64,000 nt of DNA from positions 51,221,348 through 51,285,347 of the forward strand of contig NC_134102.1 in assembly GCF_000715075.1 (NCBI RefSeq), written 5' to 3'. Source of the DNA: Nicotiana tabacum. Its lineage: Eukaryota; Streptophyta; Magnoliopsida; Solanales; Solanaceae. Shown in pieces: positions 43,791 through 54,525 of this stretch. A model generated the notes under the pieces. The model made no database searches, was not told the origin of the DNA, and saw only the letters and a program-made list of their open reading frames with translations. The position numbers and the translations under genes were made by a program. The first letter of the stretch is position 1. Each line of letters starts with the position of its first letter.

Positions 43791-43870
43791 TATAATATAC
43801 ATACTGACGTGGCTGTCCAATATGGCAAAAGAGCCCTCCTCCTCCTCCTCCTTCTTCTTTAAAGAACCCT

Positions 43871-44005
43871 ACAACAATAACAACAACAACAACCCAGTGT
43901 AATCCCACAAGTGGGGTCTAGGGAGGGTAGGATGTGCGCAACCTTACCCCTACTCTGGAAGGGCAGAAAGACTGTTTCTGATAGACCCTCGGCTAAAGAA
44001 GATGG
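43871..44005 (-). mobile_element. TS-type SINE (3' part)
   Basis: Reading the minus strand: gagccgaggg-like ttagccgagggtctatcag, then ctttctgcccttccagagt, ggggtaaggttgcgcac, ccctccctagaccccac and tgggattacactgggttg, followed by a (TTG)n tail. The TTG-repeat tail and this body correspond to the tobacco TS SINE family (tRNA-Lys-derived, transcribed by RNA polymerase III), as I remember it. The tRNA-like head is not clearly present, so the copy is 5'-truncated. Confidence 0.7.
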
Positions 44006-44015
44006 AAGAAGCCCT

Positions 44016-44210
44016 GCTAGCAAGTAATAGTAAGACAATATATTTAGAAAACTAAATTGAAGATAGCAATAAAGAATATGAAAGAGGTACCGATAGCAAG
44101 TAATAGCAAGACAATATATTTTAAAAACTAAATTCAAGATAATAATAGAGAATATGGAAGAAGTATTGCTAGCAAACTAAGGAAGTACTGATGGCAAGTA
44201 GTAACAGAAC
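44016..44210. repeat. 76-bp tandem repeat, about 2.5 copies
   Basis: Copies start at 44,016, 44,092 and 44,168 (gctagcaagtaatagtaag, gatagcaagtaatagcaag, gctagcaaactaagg) and share gacaatatatttt and agaatatggaagaagta-like stretches. It lies directly beside the SINE and is AT-rich and non-coding. Confidence 0.8.
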
Positions 44211-44488
44211 AAGAAATGCAATAATTAAGAACCCTAATATCTTATATTTATGAACTAGTTCATAAAAAGGCTCTCACTCCCATTAATTTAGTGTCAATGA
44301 CACGAGTTAATTTTTTAATCAAAAAATAAAAATACCCAATTCCAGCTTCTGATATTTTTCTGGATCTTTGTACTATTTTTATTTAAAATTTAAATGTTAA
44401 TTTCAGGAAAAAGTCATCATTAACGTTGACAACCTGATTTGGATTAAGAGAAAATTAACCAATAATTTAATTTTTCTTAGTAAGTTAT

Positions 44489-47105
44489 TGTTACGACCCA
44501 AAAACTACCTAGTAGTGGTGACACCTAACCCAACCATTTAGGTAAACCAAAAAACAGTCAACACAACTCTAATGAAATAATAAGCAAGAAATAATTAGAA
44601 TTTTCATACAATAATCGAAGGATTGGTAATACAAGTCATGAGCCACTAAGACTTAGATTTACAAAGCTGGTATGAAAATAAATACAACATCCGTTTAGAA
44701 CACACATAAACAGAATACAAATCTAAAACAACCAAGAACAAGTGGTAGATATATCCTAAAAGCAGGTACATCTTCAGTGTCAGCTCCCATCATCCACAAC
44801 ATCTCAGCTCCAAGATTTGTATGCAAGGTGCACAAGTGTAGTATGAGTACAACCGACCTCATGTACTCAGCAAGTATCATAACTAACCTCGGCGAGGTAA
44901 TATAAGCAATAATTATAAATGATACTCGCTAATCACATGTACAATTCATAATTCCAACAAGTACAGAACAATAATATGATCAAGTCATGAATCACAGATT
45001 AAACCACTTGGTGCACACAATAACTCAACGTACTCTGCTCAATCAATAATCCAGCATATAAAGAGGATATACAAATAAATCAGGTAAACAACCAAGGAAA
45101 ATTGCAAGTAAAGATGAAATGCAATGACCAAATCAAACACTGGCCAGATTTTCCTCAAAACACAATAAACGAACCAAACCACTGATAAACTTTTCCCAAA
45201 GTCCACAGTAACCAGATGCCCGTCGATTTCTTACAATCCACGTGTACACCATCAAGAAGGCACATAAGAGGGTGACCCTAGGGGGATGGATCCATATTCA
45301 CATGCTGCACGAACAACTCATGTGCTAATAATATCAATCGCATGGACAACTCACGTGCTGTACGGATAACTCACGTATCAATAATAACAATATCTCGGAT
45401 CCGCATGGATAACTCACGTGTTGCATGGTCAACTCACGTGCTAATAATATCAACCACATGGATAACTCATATGCTGCACGGACAATTCACGTGCCAATAT
45501 CATAATCTATCCAGTGTGGTGACATGCTCAATATCACAATCCACTCGGTGTGGTCACATGCTCAATATCACGGTCCGCCCGTCATGGTCACATGCTACCA
45601 GTCCAATCCATATCACACAGAAAGCAGATATGCAAGAATACATGTACATGGTCAATGAACATCAAATTTCATACTCCTGGAATGGTATAAGTGACATGCT
45701 AAGGTGTATGTAGGTGCCAAGTGTGCTATCATAGCTCAAATCAGACAATTTCATCACAAAAGTAGCAACTATCAGGTTCAATCAGGATATTAACCTTTAT
45801 GTGACCTTAAACATAGTTCAAATAGCTCATAATAGGGGTACAAATATAAGAAATATCACACCATTAAGCTTAGAATTCAATTCAAGACATATCATATCTT
45901 AAGCACTACTCCGAGCATGAATAATATCCCGATGCACGCACATGGGCTCAACCCCACACATGTACGCCACCCAGAGCACGTAACTATCACAAATAACTTA
46001 GGAAACTAGTGCCTCAACCAAGTTTAGGTAAGATAACTACATCAAGAAACACAAAATAATACTCTATAAATGCCATCTCGCACGAATCGACCTCTGAACG
46101 TCTCGATACTGGCCAAAAGCAACTCAAAGATATCGAATAATTCCATAGGGAACAAACACAAATGATAACGGTCGAATTTTAATTAAATACTCAAAGTCAA
46201 CCAAAAATTTAACCCGGTCCCGCACCTTGGAACCCGACAAAACTCACAAATTCCAATAACTCATTTGAATACGAGTTCAGCCATACTAGTTTCACTCAAA
46301 TCTGACTCCGAATCGATGTCCAAATCACAAATATTAACTTTAGAAAAGTTTTGATAACCCCCCCCCCCCCCCCAAACAGTTCTTCCAAAATAAAAGATGG
46401 AATCATGTAAAATAATTAAATTCGAGTAAAAAATACTTACCCCAATCCAAGTGGTGAAAATTCCCTCCAACATCACCCAAATCCGAGCTTACAATCTCAA
46501 AATGTGATAAAATAAACGCAAAGTCCGAAAATAGAACTTTATAACACTACTTCAGGGATACCCATTGCGTTCGCGGGAAGATCTTCACGATCGCGAAGCA
46601 CAAAAGTCACTGCCCAAGGAATACACTCCGCGTTCATACCTTGCGAACACGCTGCACAGATAAGCCAGCCCTCTACGAACGCGTCATAGATCTCGCAAAC
46701 GTGAAGACAACATCACCAACTCCCAGATTTTCATGGCAAACACGACTCTCTTGTTGTGAACGCGAAGAGGAAAGTACCCAGCCAACAAATAGCCTACTCG
46801 AACACGGTCTCTCACATGAGAACACGGGTGACTCCTCCTCCAGTCTAATTCCTTACCTGCGAACGTGATGACTCCCACCCGAACACGATTCACTATTGAC
46901 ACCAGCAAAAACCAGCAATGCAAACATAAGAGAAATGGTTCGAAACCACCCCGAAACGCATTCGAGCCCCTAACCCCGTCCGAACATACCAATAGTCCCA
47001 AAATATAACACGGACCTACTCGAGGCCGCAAATCACACATAATACATCAAAACCTTGAATCGCACTTCAATTCAAGCTTAATGAACTATTTCAAATTTTC
47101 AAATT
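44489..47105 (-). repeat. Tekay-type LTR fragment, minus orientation
   Basis: The plus-strand left edge tgttacgacccaaaaac matches the outer LTR end seen at 54,526. The body matches sister LTRs, including ctgcattt-like and gagtacaaccgac landmarks, a donor-like ttacccc near 46,437 (GGGGTAAGT on the minus strand), a TATA-like ttataaag on the minus strand near 46,540, and a GC-rich gcgttcgcgg/cgatcgcgaag array at 46,560-46,880. The U3 start is missing. A homopolymer of 16 C lies at 46,358-46,373. No coding potential. Confidence 0.75.
45330..45605. repeat. minisatellite in LTR (ggataactcacgtg units)
   Basis: About eight degenerate copies of a catggataactcacgtgct unit of 22-55 bp, followed by three copies of a ggtcacatgctcaatatcac unit of about 35 bp. 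An ORF of 123 codons here is a translation of the repeat. It contains several CACGTG G-box cores, which may be coincidental. Confidence 0.8.
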
Positions 47106-47667
47106 CAAAACCTACGCCCAACTTCTCATACTCACCAAACACGCGTATAACAACATCAGTCACGTGAAGTGTATGATCATAACTATGAAGAAATAGATAA
47201 CACAATATACCACAGACATGAAGACCATAACCAAAGCGCAATCCACCATTCAACACCCCAAGAGCCATCTCGCTCAAGTTCCACCACAAGGCCCAAATAG
47301 AATCGCATCAAGTGTAAATAGTCAACAATCTCACAATCCATCGTAGCATAGAAGAGTAACACATGAAACATATCAGAACACGAATAAGATCAACTCTAGC
47401 CGATGACACACCCCTCATCGCTAGTTGTGCAGAGTAAACAACCCGATCCGATGTAGAGCAAACATTCTCTTTAGGCCTACCAATGGGCCCCCAAATTAAC
47501 TCTGATTATCCAAAATAGGTAAATATCCTTCCAAAAGCCTGCAATAACCTATCCATAACAAATACCATCAGCTATCTAACTCCAACCATATCTTCATAGT
47601 CCGTAATCAAGGAACAATCTGCCTCCGAGAACTCCCAATCTCCAAATCCCTAGATTACAAGAACCAC
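47106..47667 (-). mobile_element. gypsy internal non-coding fragment
   Basis: No ORF. Segments such as ggcctaccaatgggccccc and atctgcctccgagaactcc resemble, from memory, the spacer between integrase and 3' LTR of Tekay-type elements. It is cut at 47,668 by the Tat-lineage LTR. Weakly supported. Confidence 0.4.
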
Positions 47668-48600
47668 TGTTGACAACCAATTTTGACCCTCCCTTTTGAC
47701 ATTAATTTATTTATACTTAATAATTTGCAATAAACATGGTGAAAATATTTTCTAATCAATAATACCTATTTCATATGAATATAATAGGAAATTAGCAATT
47801 AATAGTGTTAAATTAATAATTTGGTGTTAAATATTTATAAAATATATTACCCTTACTATTTTGAAACTATTAAAATAACCTCCATATTTTGACATACAAG
47901 TTTTACAATTAATTTAATAAATTAATCCTTGATTTTTAATTACATCACTTATTATTTAAATTAATCCAAAATTAACTCCATAATTTGGTAAATAAAGTTT
48001 TTAATAGATAATCAATTAATTACATTAATTTATAGTGTATTCGATTTTTATCCCATTTAATTAGAATTAATTAAGTTTAATTAAATTAGTTTTAAGGGGG
48101 TTAAAAACTTTAAAGTCTATTATTTACCCGTAAAATGGTAGAGTTGAATTTGTACATGGTTTATAGACAAGCGAATCGATTTGATCCCAAAATAATAAAT
48201 AAATTAAATAAAAATACAAGACTTAGCGCTAATATCGAGATAAGACAACTGATAGTTAGGTTCCCGGAGCAGAGCTTTCGAAAGAAATAATAAGAATATC
48301 AACAGATAAGAAATAAAGTGTTATTGAGCTTAGAATAATGTGTAGCATAAGTTTGTCAGAAAATTCGTGTCCTTACAATGGTTGTTGAAATTACTATTTA
48401 TAGTTTCACCTAGGGAATAAGGTCCTAGGATCAAGCCCCTCTTAAATGACAATTATGGAGGGCATTGAAGAGTGTGTAACGACAGGTTATGAATGCCAAA
48501 ATTCTCTATAACAGACTGTGTATTTAATACTGCAGAATATTCTTCATTGAATGCTATCAGGTGGTAGGCATTCGTTTGTCTTAATTAGCAATATTCCATT
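47668..48600 (-). repeat. Tat-lineage 3' LTR (approximate right border)
   Basis: The plus-strand edge is tgttgacaaccaattttgacc. The next 400 bp are unusually AT-rich (aattaattaagtttaatta type). The inner border is not resolved: I could not find an unambiguous CA end with adjacent polypyrimidine tract between 48,400 and 48,650. Nothing coding is visible between 47,668 and 49,104 apart from incidental ORFs. Confidence 0.5.
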
Positions 48601-48682
48601 TGGGGGGCTTCCTGGTGCCAACCGAAGCTGCTGCCCCCGGTCTTGGTTTTCACCTGTCTCGCTTTTCGTCTGTCTCTAATTC

Positions 48683-48700
48683 CACGTGTTGCTATATTAT
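48683..48700 (+). promoter_or_regulatory. candidate promoter of the antisense gene
   Basis: A G-box CACGTG (48,683-48,688) followed at once by a TATA-like ctatattatac (48,692-48,702), about 400 bp before the antisense gene ATG at 49,105. A CT-rich leader-like region (48,965-49,100) follows. Suggestive only. Confidence 0.35.
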
Positions 48701-49104
48701 ACGAGTATTTAATGTGAACTGATTTTACCCTATACAGATAGTCCCATGCTTTCCGGTGGCACATCTTTATGTCATCGGGAAGTTGGTGAAGATACCTTAC
48801 TTGGCAGGAAATTTTATAATCCCCTTTGAAAAGTTTCTGACGTTTGATTAGACACACGTTTCTCCGCATTTAATTCACCTAACACGCGTCACTCCATGAT
48901 TTAGCAATACTTTCACCGGTTCTTGAGGTAATCATGGCTATGATTTTAGCCGCATATTCCTTTACTTATACGCCTCATTCTTCTTCTTTTACACTTCACA
49001 GTGTTTCAAAACTCTCTCAACTTCTTTGCATTCAAATCTTTCTTGCTTTCACTCCTCTTTAATATTCTTCTTCTTCAAAGAATTCTTACTTCCTTTTGCT
49101 AACT

Positions 49105-51857
49105 ATGGCCTCCTTCACCAAGAACTCAAGTTCTTCAAAAATCAAAGAAAGTACCGATGATGCTGCCCCTCCCACGGTGAGCACCATCATTCCTAGAAGG
49201 CTCAGTATAGCCAAGGATTTTGAAGAGAAGTTTCCTTCTGCCAACTCTCGTACATGGGCTGTTGGTGTGTACCCTTCTTCCATCCGTCCTTCTAGCATTC
49301 CTTCTATGAAGGAAGATTATGGTTGCCATGACCTGGACATCATCGCTTCGGACCTGGTGGAGCGAGTAACCTTCCCTAATAAGGGTTTTACGTACGTTTA
49401 TACGTATCCCTTCTCTTTGGGCCCATTCTCATTGAGCGGGGGACTTGACCTCATAATCTTGGAGTTCTGCTTCCTGTATTAAGTCTATTTGGCACAAGTA
49501 AGCCCTTTTGTGTGGCGGACGATAGCCTGTCTTTGGCGGCTATGCCAGGAGACGGGGGAAGAGCTCTCCTTGGCTCGAATGATGAACCTTTACTCCCTAA
49601 GACTTTTCGTAGGGGAGTAATAAACTTTAGCAAACGTGGTCACCATGCTTTGCTCATTATCATGGATGATGACAACGACCGTGGATGGATGGAGCAATTT
49701 GTTGTAGCTGCCACCAGGGACATCATCCCGACCACAACTCCATTTTCCCCGAGTCATGGAATCGTACATGTAAGTTCAACATCTGTCTTTTCCCTAACTA
49801 AAGGTTGTTTCAAGATGTTACTGATCCTTCTCTTTTCACTATTTCAGCAACTCGGTGGACACCACCAAGGGTTGAAGGCTTGGACCAGTGGGTCCAAAAG
49901 ATTTTGGATATTACCATGCCTGAGACCCACCAGTGGAAAGAACCGACCCTCAAATATGGGCGGAAAGCCAAAAATCACGGTAAGTTGATTCTCGAACTAA
50001 TCTTATTTTTACCTCACGTATATGGAGATTGGCTAACTTCTCTTTCCGTTGAATTCAGGTCTTCCACAGGGCTTTATTACCGTCCTCGAGGAGGATGTTT
50101 TGGCTGATCCCACAGATGTGACGAGGTTGCTACAAGAGGCTTTCACCCGAACATGTGCCATCGGACTTGCTTCCTATGCATGTGCTTCCTCTCGGAGTCC
50201 CCGACCAGAGAACAAGCAACAAAAAAAGGCAACGTTCCTCTACGGCTGAGGGTAAAAATAAAAGGGTGAAGAATACCGCGCCCGAGCCAGCCGCAACCAC
50301 TGTGGTGATTGATGATGGTGGGGGGAGCCAGTGATGAAGGGGCTTCCCTACAGAGGAGACGAGGACCTTCATCAGCTCAATAGAATGCTTAATCTGAAGA
50401 GCCAATAACACATACTGAGGACGACGTCCAAGCCCTCTAGGGAGAGTGTGATATAGTGGAGGATGCCAATTCTCGCTTACCAACCCCAGTTACCTCTCCC
50501 GGTACTATGAGGCTGGGAAACCGGGCCTTTTCCATTTTCGGTTGATGAGCAATAAATAACTAGCACTGTTTTTGCCGCAGCTGCTTCTCAACCCACAACG
50601 CCATAAGCTTTATCTCCTTCTTCGCCAGCAATGCCTTCACGATCAGCAACTGCTACATCATCCCTACCGACCGCAGACAATCGAGAGGAGGATTTCCTAC
50701 CTCCTTAGTCCCCAGACCATGGGAATTTGGGGCATAACTATTCACCCCCTCTGCAGATCCTCAGAGGTGGAGAAGCGTCTCCCTCTCGGTCTCTACTGAG
50801 TGCCATCTGTTGTCCCGGCTGGTGAAACTTGCTAATTACCCGAAGCTGCTGGCTTTAGAGAAAGATAAGAAGAAAATACACTCTCTTTCAGGGGAGTGTA
50901 TGGTAAACAATGCCATGCACAACGCATCAACAGTATGATATTTGTTCCTTTTATTGCTTCTTCTTGTCTTGTTATGACAGGATTTCTTATTTGAGTTTTT
51001 GTTTGCAGGATAACTTCCTTGCTTCCGAGGGCCTTCAAAATTTGATCCTCGATAAAGAAAAACTCACATCCGAGCAGGATCAACTGTTGGCCGAGCGGGA
51101 TCAAATTGTTGCTCGCCTCCCGGCACTGAAAGCACAAGCTGCCAAAGCCGTTGAGTTGGAGACTCGGTTGCAGCAGAGTGAGCAGGAGGTGATGACCCAC
51201 AGCCAAGAGGCCGCCCTATTAAAGGTACAATTTCAAGAGGCCAAGGCAAAATGGTCTGAGGTTCAAAATGCTATTCTTACTGCTGCCGAGCGTGAGGCTG
51301 CCTCCACTGAAAGACTGGATAATTTGGAGGCAGCCTTGAACTCCAAAATTTAAGAGGCTGCCGCTGTTGAGGAGAAGCATGCCCAGATGGAAGAGAAGTA
51401 TAAGAGGGTCATGGAACACAATAAACTTTACAACTCCACTATCCGTGACCTTGATCTCAGCCTTCAGGCCACAAAATCCGAGCAAAATAACCTTTCGATC
51501 GAGGTTGATCAGCTTAATTCAGAGCTTCAGCACCGAGCGGATTCCCTCATTGTTGAAAAACACATTCTATGTAGCATGAGGATAAAAACCTTGGAAAAGT
51601 CCAAAGCGGGTGTCATTGATTTTGATGCCGAGATCGCCAAGGCATGTGAGTTGGAGTTAACTGCCCGAAGGGGCCTCCCGGTTCAACCCGATACGACTGA
51701 CTCTTCTGGTTCCAGTTTCGAGTTCTCGAGAACTGAAGAAGAATTTGAAGGGGATGCTGATGAAGGCCGAGATCCTGAGCCGGTGGTAGATCCACCTACT
51801 TCTCCTGAGGGCGCATACGCTTCTCTTCCCCCGAGTTCTGGGGACACAGTAGTTTAG
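49105..51857 (+). pseudogene. antisense, intron-containing gene of the Tat element (Transposase_28-like)
   Basis: Four exons on the strand opposite to pol: 49,105-49,769; 49,848-49,979; 50,059-50,932; 51,009-51,857. Introns are 78, 79 and 76 bp with GT-AG ends (cat|gtaagt, cacg|gtaagt, aca|gtatga) and compatible phases. N-terminus MASFTKNSSSSK; conserved region with FPNKGFTYVYTYPFSLGPF and, across the first splice, TRWTPPRVEGLDQWVQKIL; then a basic segment, and a C-terminal coiled coil (LILDKEKLTSEQDQLLAERD onward) ending in an acidic tail. Similar proteins are annotated in plant genomes as putative gypsy-type transposon (Pfam Transposase_28). Function unknown. Breaks: TAA at 49,480, frameshifts near 49,598 and 49,745, several stops in exon 3 and TAA at 51,351, so this copy is dead. 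Not a host gene: it is inside a retrotransposon. Confidence 0.75.
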
Positions 51858-52494
51858 TTTTTTTTCTTTCTTTTCCCTTTGTTTCTCTTTTCGTAAATTT
51901 GTACTTGTGCTGCTTGGCATGTCTATTATATAAAAGTGCTTTTTCGTTTAAGCATTGCGCAAATTTTACTTTTTTGTGTCGAGTTATACAAGGCTTCAGG
52001 TGCATCTTTCCTCGATAGTATTTGGGTTCCGGGCATAAATTCTTCCGTACTAACCCTTTACTGTGAGGGTTTCATAAGAGAGGGACCTCTTATGTTTACG
52101 GTGCTCTTGAAGAGGACGTCTTCTGTTCATTCTAGCACTAGCATTTGAAGTACTTGATTAACTTTCAAATGATAAAATTAATTCATCGTTTGGACAAGAA
52201 ACAAGATAAAAATAAAAGGACTTTACTTTATTCCTTCCATTTTAAAAAGTACATAAGCATTCGTTGTGCTGAAAAGAAATTGCCATTACTTGTGGCTAAT
52301 TTGTACAACTTGTTTCTACGGGGCTGGCCACGCAGTCCCTGGTCCCGATGATACATCTTTGTTCTCGATTTTTCGTAGTCTTAGTTTATGTGGCAGTCAT
52401 GTTGCCGTATTATCATATCATTCCCCCCAGTGTTCGAATGCGAAGAATGCGAATGGAAACACTAGAAGTCTCGCTCCTTTGAAGATCCCACTAG

Positions 52495-52690
52495 TGAATG
52501 GTTGGATAATCTTTGGTACGATAGCAAGCTTCACTTCCTGTTAGGAACTTTGCTATAGAGCCAAAGATTATATAACCACTCCCAAGTGGCTTGCACTCAT
52601 GAACGGTCGGGTAACCTTTGGTCCGATAGCAAGCTTTAATTCCCGTTAGGAACTTTGCTATCAAGAAAACGATTATCTAACCGTCCCATA
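52495..52690. repeat. two tandem imperfect hairpins
   Basis: First: ggataatctttggtacgatag pairs with ctatagagccaaagattata around a loop containing ttcctgttaggaa (52,495-52,578). Second: gggtaacctttggtccgatag pairs with ctatcaagaaaacgattatct around ttcccgttaggaa (52,598-52,682). The two units are about 75% alike to the eye. Located between integrase and the antisense gene. Confidence 0.75.
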
Positions 52691-52869
52691 GTGCTTCATT
52701 GTTTCCACGCCTTGTCGTTTAAAGGTCTTATTTTTGCTAATGGTGCTTCCTTTGTAGTATGCTTTCCGTTGCTGCCTCGTTAAAAACCTTGCCAAAAAAC
52801 CCAATTGGGACAAAAACTGGACGAAGGGAAAAAGAGTGCAACACATACTTTCAATATAGGCAGTGCTCA

Positions 52870-54525
52870 TCAACAATAGTATCTTTTGAGGTGTGCTACA
52901 TTCCAGTTGCTCGGCAATTTTACTCCGTCTTTATTTTCTAGTTCATATGATCCTTTTCCGATGACAACTGAAACCCGGTAGGGGCCTTCCCACGTTGGAC
53001 CCAGCTTTCCTGTGTTGAGCTCTTGGGTATTTTGAGTCACTTTTCTTAAAACCAAGTCTCCCATTTTGAAATATTAGATCTTCAATTATAATATCTTTCC
53101 ATTCTTTATTTTTGGGCCGCCATCTTTATATGTGCCAAGTTTATGCGTTCGTCGAGCAACTCCAATCTGACCATCAATTCTTCATTGTTTGCTTCTTCGT
53201 CCGCCAGGAAGTATCTCCTGGTAGGTTCTCCCACTTCCACCGGGATCAAGGCTTCTGCTCCGTATATGAGAGGAAAAGGAGTCTCTCCCATGCTTGATTT
53301 GGCCGTTGTTCGGTACGCCCATAGCACTCCTGGTAACTCTTCAGGCCATTTTCCTTTAGCTGCTTTCAATCGCTTTTTGAGATTTTGAATAATCACTTTG
53401 TTTGTCGATTCCGCTTGGCCGATTGTGCTCAGATGGTATGGCGAGGATGTGATTCTTTTGATTTCAACTCTTCAAGGAATTTGGTAACCTTTGTGCCTAT
53501 AAATTGTGGCCCGTTGTCACAGGCTATTTCCTTTAATATTCGAAACCTACAAATTATATTCTCCCACAGGAAATCATCCACTTTACGCTCGTTGATTTTC
53601 TGGTAAGGACCATCTTCAACCCACTTAGAAATGTAATTGGTTAAAATAAAAATAAAAATTACTTTAGCGAGAGACGGCGGCAACGAACCGACTATGTCCA
53701 TCCCCCATTTCATAAATGGCCAAGGTGACAATACCGAATGCAATATCTGCAGGTTGATTCACCAACGGCACATGGTGTTGACACTTGTCGAATTTTTAAA
53801 CAAATGTCTTAGCGTCTTGTTCCATCCAGGGCTAGTAGTATCATGCCCTAACTAACTTTAACACTAACGAGTCTGCACTAGAGTGATTCCCATAGATTCC
53901 TTCGTGGACTTCCCTCATGACGTAATTTGCCTCGGAGGCTCCTAAACATCGGGCCAACGGGCCTTGGAAAGACTTTCTATACAATTGGCCTCCCCTGAAG
54001 CAGTAACGGGCTGCTTTAGTGCGTAGCGCCCGGAATGCCTTGGGATCTTCGGGTAGTTGTCGTGCTCAAGATAGTCAATGATCTCATTTCTCCATTCCCA
54101 GACCAAATTGGTCGCGTTTACTTCATAATAACCATCCACATCCAATACTGAATGCATAAGCTGCACGACCGTATCGGAGTCTGATCCCTTCATTTCCGTT
54201 GATGAGCCCAGATTGGCCAGTGCGTCTGCTTCTGATTTTCTTCTCTCGGGATGTGGATGATTGACCATTCCCAAAACCGTGCGATCAAAGTCTAGACTTT
54301 CACTACATATTGTTGCATGTGTTCCTCTTTGCTGTCAAAGATCCCATATACCTGATTTACTACCAGTTGGGAATCATATTTGATTTCTATGACCTCGGAG
54401 TTCAGTCCTCGGGTCAGCTCAAGCCCTGCAATCAAAGCCTCATACTCAGCTTCATTGTTAGTCAAGGGAACAGTTCTTAAGGCCTGCCTTGGGGTTTCTC
54501 TGGAGGGCATGATTAGTATTACCCA
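52870..54525 (-). pseudogene. Tat-lineage pol remnant (RNase H and integrase)
   Basis: RNase H: NNEAEYEALIAGLELTRG and KYDSQLVVNQVYGIFDSKE (54,292-54,520); the Asp at the start of the domain has been lost beyond the junction at 54,526. Integrase core: KWGMDIVGSLPPS (first Asp), IACDNGPQFIGTKV (second Asp) and, in another frame near 53,410, STIGQAESTNK (Glu). After it come LPGVLWAYRTTAKSSMGETP and a C-terminal MGDLVLRKVTQN ... WEGPYRV ... HLKRYYC ending at 52,870. Frameshifts near 53,430 and 53,080 and several stops break it. This domain set would insert the element cDNA into chromosomes. Confidence 0.87.

Larger units (their letters stand above)
47668..54525 (-). mobile_element. Tat-lineage retrotransposon with antisense gene (partial)
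   Basis: From right to left on the minus strand: RNase H (54,525 down), integrase (to 52,870), a region of hairpins (52,495-52,690), an antisense gene on the plus strand (49,105-51,857), and an AT-rich LTR starting at 47,668. The combination of Tat-type RNase H/integrase and an antisense ORF between integrase and the 3' LTR matches the Retand/Grande-like part of the Tat branch. The rest of the element (gag, PR, RT, 5' LTR) should lie beyond the nested Tekay insertion, outside the window. Confidence 0.75.

Noticed and set aside
45342..45713. 123-codon repetitive ORF
   Set aside because: Direct translation of the ggataactcacgtg minisatellite.
46358..46373. Run of 16 C as a G-quadruplex or regulatory site
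   Set aside because: A single homopolymer in an LTR; could be replication slippage or a sequencing artefact, and no second G/C-run cluster lies nearby.
49105..51857. Host coiled-coil gene
   Set aside because: It lies between Tat integrase and a Tat-type LTR on the antisense strand, and it resembles retrotransposon-associated proteins; it is also broken by stops.
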